From NCBI GenBank assembly GCA_000827265.1, contig KN834806.1, positions 1-26,158 of the forward strand: DNA of 26,158 nt. The letters run 5' to 3'. Position numbers and translations under genes: made by a program. Below, in pieces: positions 20,840 to 26,158 of the stretch (position 1 is the first letter of the stretch; each line of letters begins with the position of its first letter). Origin of the DNA: Collybiopsis luxurians FD-317 M1. Lineage: Eukaryota > Basidiomycota > Agaricomycetes > Agaricales > Omphalotaceae. A model generated the notes under the pieces. The model did not search any database. It was not told the DNA's origin and worked only from the letters and a program-made list of their open reading frames with translations.

Positions 20840-21530
20840 GTGTAAGGAACCTTACAGTTGACAGGAGGCATGGGAAAATGGGAAGGTATACTTTGGATGT
20901 CAGACAAGTCACCTGTTGAAGCTTTGGCTCTATAGTTACAGCATAGGATGACCAAATACAAACAGACAAATGTTGAATAGTCAGAAATGCAAACCTTTTT
21001 GAAAACAGCTGTACAAGGCAATGCCATACATCATGAGCCTACTGCTCGATTGTTCCAATTCAGTTTGTACCTGCCTTGTACCTGCCTAAAAAATTGATCA
21101 ATATCCATATCAGAATGTGAAGCTGGTGCAAAGTCTGCAGGGCAACCAGGACAACAATTAGCGGTACTTAGATCAACTCATTTGAATCCTTGTAGACAAT
21201 TCTTCATCCTACGCTTAATTGATCTGAGGCATGTTATATGTACATACATTGTTGAAAGAGCAGATAACTATTGCTGAAGACTTCTGACCAGCGTCCACCC
21301 TAGAAAACTTTAGTGGAAGAGTGAGTTACCTTAACTTCACCTCGGTCCCTGTACTCATTGAACTTTTTCCATGCACCCCCCACAGCACTGTTGTAGCGAT
21401 AGACAATGCCTCCTCGGTACTGAAGTGCATCCATAATCAATGACTTACAGTTTGCACAGGCCATGGGTTTAACACCCTCAATAACAATGAAGCATTCATT
21501 GTTAGTATGGTACATTCGAGGAGACAACAA
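20840..21530 (-). CDS. Unrecognised multi-exon gene fragment
   Basis: On the minus strand an exon ending near 21327 reads MACANCKSLIMDALQYRGG, then IVYRYNSAVGGAWKKFNEYR, then DRGEVK at a GTAACT donor. A later exon reads FAPASHSDMDIDQFFRQ at a GTACAA donor and continues TELEQSSSRLMMYGIALYS and CFQK, then a 60-odd-nt intron. The codon sense of both pieces and the splice-like borders suggest a real gene, perhaps related to the neighbouring unknown one. I cannot name a domain; the CANC pair alone does not establish a zinc site. Start and stop are not defined. Confidence 0.35.
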
Positions 21531-21569
21531 ACTTCAGCCAGAACCACAACGGAGCAAAGATATGGGCAC

Positions 21570-21871
21570 TTATTGCTGTTTTCAAAATAGTTGGCGCCTG
21601 CTCCCACGCTTTTGAAATTTTGACTCAGGGTGCAGAATCACAATATCTCAGTCAATTATTAATGATATCCTTAGATTTTATGCACATTCGATGCTGATTC
21701 TGGAGCTCTCATGTGCCCCATAAAAATAAGTGTGATAATTTAATCCGACGGATGTGCATAAAATCTAAGGATCTTATTGAGAATTGACTGAGATATTGTG
21801 TTTCTGCACCTCAAGTTGAAATTTTGAAAGTGTGGGAGCAGGCACCGGCTACTTTGAAAACAGCAATAAAT
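21570..21871. repeat. Long inverted repeat (MITE/foldback-like), about 120-bp arms
   Basis: The left arm 21570-21690 and right arm 21749-21871 are imperfect reverse complements: TTATTGCTGTTTTCAAA pairs with TTTGAAAACAGCAATAA, GCCTGCTCCCAC with GTGGGAGCAGGC, CAATATCTCAGTCAATT with AATTGACTGAGATATTG, and ATCCTTAGATTTTATGCACA with its complement. The spacer is about 58 bases. No open reading frame lies inside. The structure fits a non-autonomous DNA transposon or a foldback element; a transcript would form a long double-stranded RNA hairpin. I could not identify a convincing target-site duplication. Confidence 0.88.
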
Positions 21872-22239
21872 AAATGCTTATTACAATAAGCTATAGGCAT
21901 TTTCAATCTCTAAAGTCTTTACTCAAGTCTGTCCTCTCGAATGGATACTGGCTGCCAGCTAACTCTCACTTGCCTGGTTGCATTACCAGATTGATCTGGC
22001 GCCTGATCTCAGGTCAATGCAGCTTTGCTTAGATTTTCGCAGTATCTTTGGCCAATGACACTTACAAAAAAGCAAAGTTCCAATATTTGAGTCACGCTAA
22101 GTAGGAACACAACTATTATTGATTAGAGACTATAGCATGGATTGCACCTTCACGAGTCGCCGACAATCATCTGCTTGATCGCCAATTATGCTAGAACTGA
22201 CTCTGGTACTTTGATGCATACTCTGGATTAATTGCAAGT
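21872..22239. other. Stretch without a recognisable gene
   Basis: About 370 bases between the inverted repeat and the WD40 gene's 3' end. No motif or open frame of note is seen on either strand. Confidence 0.4.
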
Positions 22240-23737
22240 TTAAAGTGCTATATTGACCCTCGGAAGGAAGGTGTTGGAGATTTGGAACCTGCCATTACTG
22301 ATCAGTTAACATTATCCTTCAAGGGAAGCGCACTTACCTGTTTTGAATGATGAAAGCTATGGTTGCTGCAATCATGATTACATGCAGAAGTCTGCAAAGA
22401 TACCTGCATCCTAGTCCCCCCTCTGTTGCTTTCTGTTCCACATTTCATTTTTTCCAGATGTAGATGTCGTTTCTGTCATCTATATTGCCAGATCGAGCTG
22501 CCACTATGAATGAGTGCCCCTGACATTCAATAGCCTTTTCTCACCATGTGTGAATACAATCCACTAGTCAAATGAACGATAACCTCACCGAAACAGTTTG
22601 AACCCAGCTGTCTGACCCTATACTAAGTTCATCCAGTATCTGCCCACTCCTTCTATCAAAAATATAGATAATGCTGTGATTACTACCACTGACTACGGCC
22701 CTAAACTCTTCTGCAAATGCAACTTTCCGGGGTCTCCAGCCCCTAGTCTCCTTGACGGCGAAGGTTTTGAGGCGTCCTCCATCAAGACAAAAGAGTGCTA
22801 TTCCTTGAGATGGATCGTCAATGACATATCAACTCTTAACGAGATCTGCAACTGCGCTTCCTCTACTCAATGATCTTATAGATTAGAGCAAGATAGAAAA
22901 AAAAACAATTTTCGGTTCATCTCACATCAATCCTGCTCCTTCAACTAAACAGTGGGAAGTGCTGTCGGAGTGTTACTCATGCCTAATGTCAAGAATCAAG
23001 ATGTTAGTGACTTCTTTTGGATATCATTGAGATTTCCAACTTACACGGCGCCGTTGTACAGACTAAACACCAAAAGCTTCCAGTCACTGCCTTTGCAAAA
23101 TGTAATGTTTATTGGTACTATTTCTTGCATGACCACTGAAAACAGAACACTGAGCCTCATGTTACCATTTATTGCATAGAGTTGGACGGCCCCTGTGCAG
23201 TTGCAGACAGCAAGCTGGCCGGTCGTGTTATCGAAGGCAATATCAGTTATCTCGCTGGAACCGGCAAGTGGCATATCAAACTTCTCTTCAAATGCCTGGG
23301 GACAAGTGATAAGACATATTGGGACTGTGGAATGAGTGGAAAGACTAACCCTTGCATTGGATTTTGCAGGCAGTTGCCACCAGCATACTAATGAACTGGA
23401 CTGCGTTCCAAAGAACACTGCATTGTCAGGATCATTGGAACGAGTGACCCATGTCACAGCAGTAGTTGCTCCCCAAGAGCCAGCTCCACTTAGAACACCA
23501 AGTTGTTTTCTAATTCTCAGGTCCCAAATCTGCAGGCCATCAACACCTGAACACTATTGGAACTTTCAACTTGATAATCATTGCAGTACACTACTCACCT
23601 CCACTTGCCAGAAGGCTGCCATCCTCAGTGACAGAAAGGCACAGCACTGCTCCTACATGCCCACTCAGCTTTCCAGCTAGATCATATCTGTTCTGCTTCG
23701 AGAGACCATCTAAAGAGGGGTAAAGATGAAAAGCCAT
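22240..23737 (-). pseudogene. WD40-repeat protein with C-terminal membrane helix, stops in frame
   Basis: Minus-strand exons: 23737-23599 (ATG start MAFHLYPSLDGLSKQNRYDL, then GKLSGHVGAVLCLSVTEDGS), intron 23598-23547, exon 23546-23350 (GVDGLQIWDLR, TWVTRSNDPDNAVFFGTQ, LVCWW), intron 23349-23296, exon 23295-23045 (EITDIAFDNTTGQLAVCN, VQLYAI), intron 23044-22983, exon to 22589 (VIDDPSQGIALF, VAFAEEFRAVVSGSNHSI, IYIFDRRSG), intron 22588-22535, exon with ECQGHSFIVAARSG and DIYIWKK, then LLHVIMIAATIAFIIQN, a single membrane-spanning helix, and TAA at 22242-22240. The repeats are WD40 propeller blades (LASGGVDGLQIWD). The family is a fungal WD40 group of unknown role. In-frame stops: TAA 22975-22973 (probably a small indel), TGA 22831-22829 and TGA 22447-22445. 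Confidence 0.78.
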
Positions 23738-24378
23738 CGAATGTGGTTGTAACAGAGTCTTCTGGACTGCATCTGTTCTTAAAATCCATTGGAACTCCTT
23801 GTGAGCTTTTTGTTATTTAACAATAGAATATTGATAAGGCAGATCTTTCCATGTGCTGCCCAGTGAGAATTTGTTATCCCATGCAATCGTTACTTTACCT
23901 CCCTATTGTCCCATTTGTTCTGCCGGCTAGTAAGGTAAAGTTTATTGCCGTCCCATACACCAACTGGCATTCAGCGTTCAGTACATTCAGTGCTTAGCGG
24001 TTAGTAGAGCAATAGACCTCCTGCCACATCACACATCAACTGCCTTTTCAGTCAGTCTAATGCTTAGCGCTTAGCTTATATGCCAAGAGAGTGCGCTTGC
24101 CTACTCTACTAATTGTATTTTATTATAATTGATGCACTGGAGCTCCTCATCATTGCCCTCTCTTATTGTTGTTCTTTTGTCCGTTATGCAAGAAGCAACT
24201 GCAATTTGTGGTACTTAAGCTGCGTCTTACACAGCAGCCTTGATAATTCTCATCTTTTCTTTGCACAACCGCAATCAACCACAATTAATCAAGTATATGC
24301 ACTTTTTCAGCTATGATAGAGGGGTAAAGTTGATGTCTAGACTACACAGTTTGTGACCCTGAACTTTCATTTCTGCAG
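23738..24378. other. Divergent intergenic stretch between the WD40 gene and the membrane gene
   Basis: No gene is recognised. The two flanking genes diverge, so both promoters should lie here. Short related words recur near 23980-24080: TTCAGCGTTCAG, AGTGCTTAGCGGTTAG and AATGCTTAGCGCTTAGC. A short inverted pair, CTTTACC/GGTAAAG, occurs at about 23890-23940. The first exon of the downstream gene, carrying its start codon, may be hidden near 24300. Confidence 0.4.
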
Positions 24379-25533
24379 TGTGCCTTTGGTGCTTTGACAT
24401 GTCTATATCGAATTGTGCTGCTCATTGCAGAATCTGTCATCCGAGTTGCAGGTCAATTTGTGGACTGTCTTTTTCATTGGCCTTTGCTCTTTTCAGGCCT
24501 TTTCCTGATTGCTTTTGCCTTCAACTATCCATCCTCCTCAGATCATCTAGTCACACTCTCTTACCCCACTATATCTGGTGCCTCTCGAGTTGATTCTCAT
24601 CATTTCCGATTTTTTGAGCACACTGCCAATAATGGAAGCCCTGCATATGGGCCACAGTTCCATAATCATAGCAACTTTGGTGGAAGGATTTGGTTGTCTC
24701 AGGTGATCAAGAAAGCTGAATTGATGATTTTGGATCTAGTTGGACCCATCAAGACCAGCCACTTTTTCCACAGAGAGCTGTTTTGTGCATTATTGCCCCT
24801 TATTTGAGACAAAAATGCTCACTCTTTTCAGTGAATTGCTTGAACAACTTTGCGGAGGACACGTGCAGTACTGAACAGGACCTTCAAGAACTCAATTCTA
24901 GAATCACAGGTACAATAGACCAGTAAGTTTCCTTCTATGCTCTTGATTGCAGTTAATAGTATTCTTCTTAGGATGTTAGCTATAAATCTATACACTGCGC
25001 AATCGTTTAACATGATAAGTACAGTGTCAATTTTGGCTATGATTCTTCTGAATTATCCTCCCAAAGTAGAGGGGAATAAAGCTATCAAATCTTTCTTCTA
25101 TGCGATGGATGCTATCTCATCCAGCATAGAAGATCTTACCGCTCTCGCCAACCTTCAATTCACCAATCTCAAAATTCTTCAGGGACACTTGATAGAATTA
25201 CAGGGTCTCATCTACAGGGAAAACCTTGCAATCTCAGCTGCGAAGTTGAAACTGAGTTCCAGAGCTTGGACAAAAGTTGGAGAAAATTGCAATGCATTGA
25301 AGAAGTTGGATCATCACCTTGAATTACTTATACCGCTAACCGATCATCACAAATTGGTGCATGAACAGGTCATTTTCACTCTTCTTGCACTTCAAGGAGT
25401 GGTGGAAGACCTGGGGGAAGTGATTTCTCAGGTCTTAGAACCAAATGTGGTCAATGGCCAAATTCCTGTGGAGATTTTGGCAAAGGGAGTCAAGCTTACC
25501 TTGAATAGAATGAGCTGGAGAGTTTCTTTATAG
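24379..25533 (+). CDS. Membrane-anchored helical protein of unknown function (start exon missing)
   Basis: Three exons splice cleanly: 24379-24784, intron 24785-24831, 24832-24909, intron 24910-24952 (43 nt), 24953-25533 with TAG. The coding length from 24379 is 1065 nt, exactly 355 codons with the stop, and there is no internal stop or shift. A hydrophobic segment near residues 30-50 (PLLFSGLFLIAFAFNYP) is a likely membrane anchor. It is followed by YPTISGASRVDS, FGGRIWLSQVIKKAELMILD, and a long helical region with SFFYAMDAISSSIEDLTAL and LKKLDHHLELLIPLTDHHK. I associate this architecture with lineage-restricted Agaricomycete membrane proteins of no known role. The exon at 24379 follows TTTCTGCAG, an acceptor, and has no early in-frame ATG, so an upstream start exon is expected but not located. 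Confidence 0.68.
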
Positions 25534-25878
25534 ATCTTTATGTACCAAGTGCCTAGCTTTGTCAGATGGCACAGCGGCTCCTTCTCTCCTTTCGATTGGT
25601 CTATTTGTACATAGTCATTGCCTTCTTCACTGAACTCCTTCTCATCAGCCCTGCTCAGCTATATTCATAGAAATATACCTCATGTTCTTCGGTGAATCAG
25701 TGTTGAGCACGGCATTGGATGAGCCTTCCATATACTTCCCATTTGGTTTTGCCCTTCCAGGGTTATATCACAAATCTTACTCACCTTGTTTGGATATGTT
25801 AAGGTTGGGGATAGATCAAACTTAGTATGAGGAAGAGTTGCTTCTGAGAGGGCAGAAAAGACATTGTTAAGTCTGGGG
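25534..25878. other. 3' flank of the membrane gene up to the LTR-like start
   Basis: No coding signal. The final part (about 25830-25878), with GAGGAAGAG and GAGAGGGCAGAAAAG before TCTGGGG, is locally purine-rich and would fit the region preceding a 3' LTR, but this is weak. Confidence 0.35.
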
Positions 25879-26158
25879 TGTTAGGCCACAGACCAATCTA
25901 CTTATATACATGTGTACTAGGACCCTAGATACTGTCAGACCTATGATACCTTACCCTGGTCCTGTGGCACAGACTAGTGGCACAGACTAGTGGCACAGAC
26001 TAGTGGCACAGACTAGTGGCACAAGCTAGTGGCACAAGATACTATACTACTTACAGTAATGTATTGTTAATACATGGCACAGATAAGATCAAATAGATAA
26101 GATAAAGAGATTAGATCAAAAGATAAGATGAAGGAAAATGATGACTGAGTTACTATAA
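25879..26158 (+). mobile_element. Probable LTR 5' portion (Ty3/Gypsy type), cut by window end
   Basis: The sequence begins TGTTAGGCCACAGACC just after a purine-leaning run ending TCTGGGG, as LTRs of fungal Gypsy elements often do after a polypurine tract. It contains the 13-bp minisatellite and AGATAAGAT-rich sequence. The other LTR end and target-site duplication are outside the window, so this is a suggestion only. It could belong to a different element from the RT fragment at the window start. Confidence 0.35.
25966..26042. repeat. 13-bp minisatellite, five units plus a degenerate one
   Basis: Four exact copies of GGCACAGACTAGT start at 25966, 25979, 25992 and 26005; a fifth, GGCACAAGCTAGT, starts at 26018 and a degenerate sixth at 26031. 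Downstream, 26085-26130 has several AGATAAGAT-like words. Confidence 0.93.

Noticed and set aside
897..22831. Nuclear reassignment of UGA to arginine
   Set aside because: The ERG8 remnant ends in TGA, other lesions include TAG, TAA and frameshifts, and catalytic residues are also lost, so decay is the simpler reading. Kept only as an alternative in the first finding.
23182..23680. Plus-strand frames of 69 and 114 codons
   Set aside because: Antisense to WD40 exons.
1..26158. tRNA, rRNA or CRISPR
   Set aside because: No GGTTCGANTC-type B box with a matching A box, no rRNA-like sequence and no regularly spaced repeats were seen.

Overview
The window reads as nuclear DNA of a filamentous basidiomycete, most likely an Agaricomycete (Boletales is a guess from the feel of the gene families; no lineage marker settles it). 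Genes are broken by many 40-69 nt GT..AG introns with CTRAY-type branch sites. Recognisable families are fungal phosphomevalonate kinase, fork head, DUF6534 membrane protein, SNF2 helicase, a SUMO-interacting RING protein and a WD40 protein. A truncated Ty3/Gypsy reverse transcriptase opens the window and an LTR-like sequence closes it. Most genes are visible only after splicing by eye, because single open frames are short.

Layout: 1-501 Gypsy RT fragment; 566-2370 (-) ERG8-like phosphomevalonate kinase pseudogene; 3730-4390 (-) two tandem copies of a fork head exon, with possible debris down to about 2960; 6031-6312 (-) an orphan exon-like piece; 6655-7545 a CCTGGG/CCTAGG-rich repeat around an AT-rich core; 8026-9955 (+) DUF6534-like membrane protein gene, damaged; 9956-12184 non-coding; 12185-13231 (-) a protein with tandem SUMO-interacting motifs and a C-terminal RING finger, resembling a SUMO-targeted ubiquitin ligase (STUbL); 13758-16513 (-) a Rad5/Rad16-like SNF2 ATPase with a 175-bp tandem duplication at its 5' end; 17553-19885 (-) a multi-exon coiled-coil gene of unknown function with several stops; 20062-21530 (-) small unrecognised frames; 21570-21871 a long inverted repeat (MITE/foldback-like hairpin); 22240-23737 (-) WD40 gene with a C-terminal membrane helix; 24379-25533 (+) a membrane/coiled-coil gene, the only long gene without a lesion; 25879-26158 a probable LTR start with a 13-bp minisatellite.

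The most striking feature is shared: six otherwise readable genes carry isolated in-frame stops, mostly TGA where an arginine CGA codon would fit, together with other C-to-T or G-to-A type changes in catalytic motifs (ERG8 GHMP motifs; SNF2 motif VI Arg to His). CpG is depleted in the stretch I counted. This fits a methylated, transposon-rich neighbourhood where duplicated genes decay by CpG deamination. Whether any of these genes still works, or whether UGA is read through, cannot be decided from sequence alone. All exon borders are my own manual readings.
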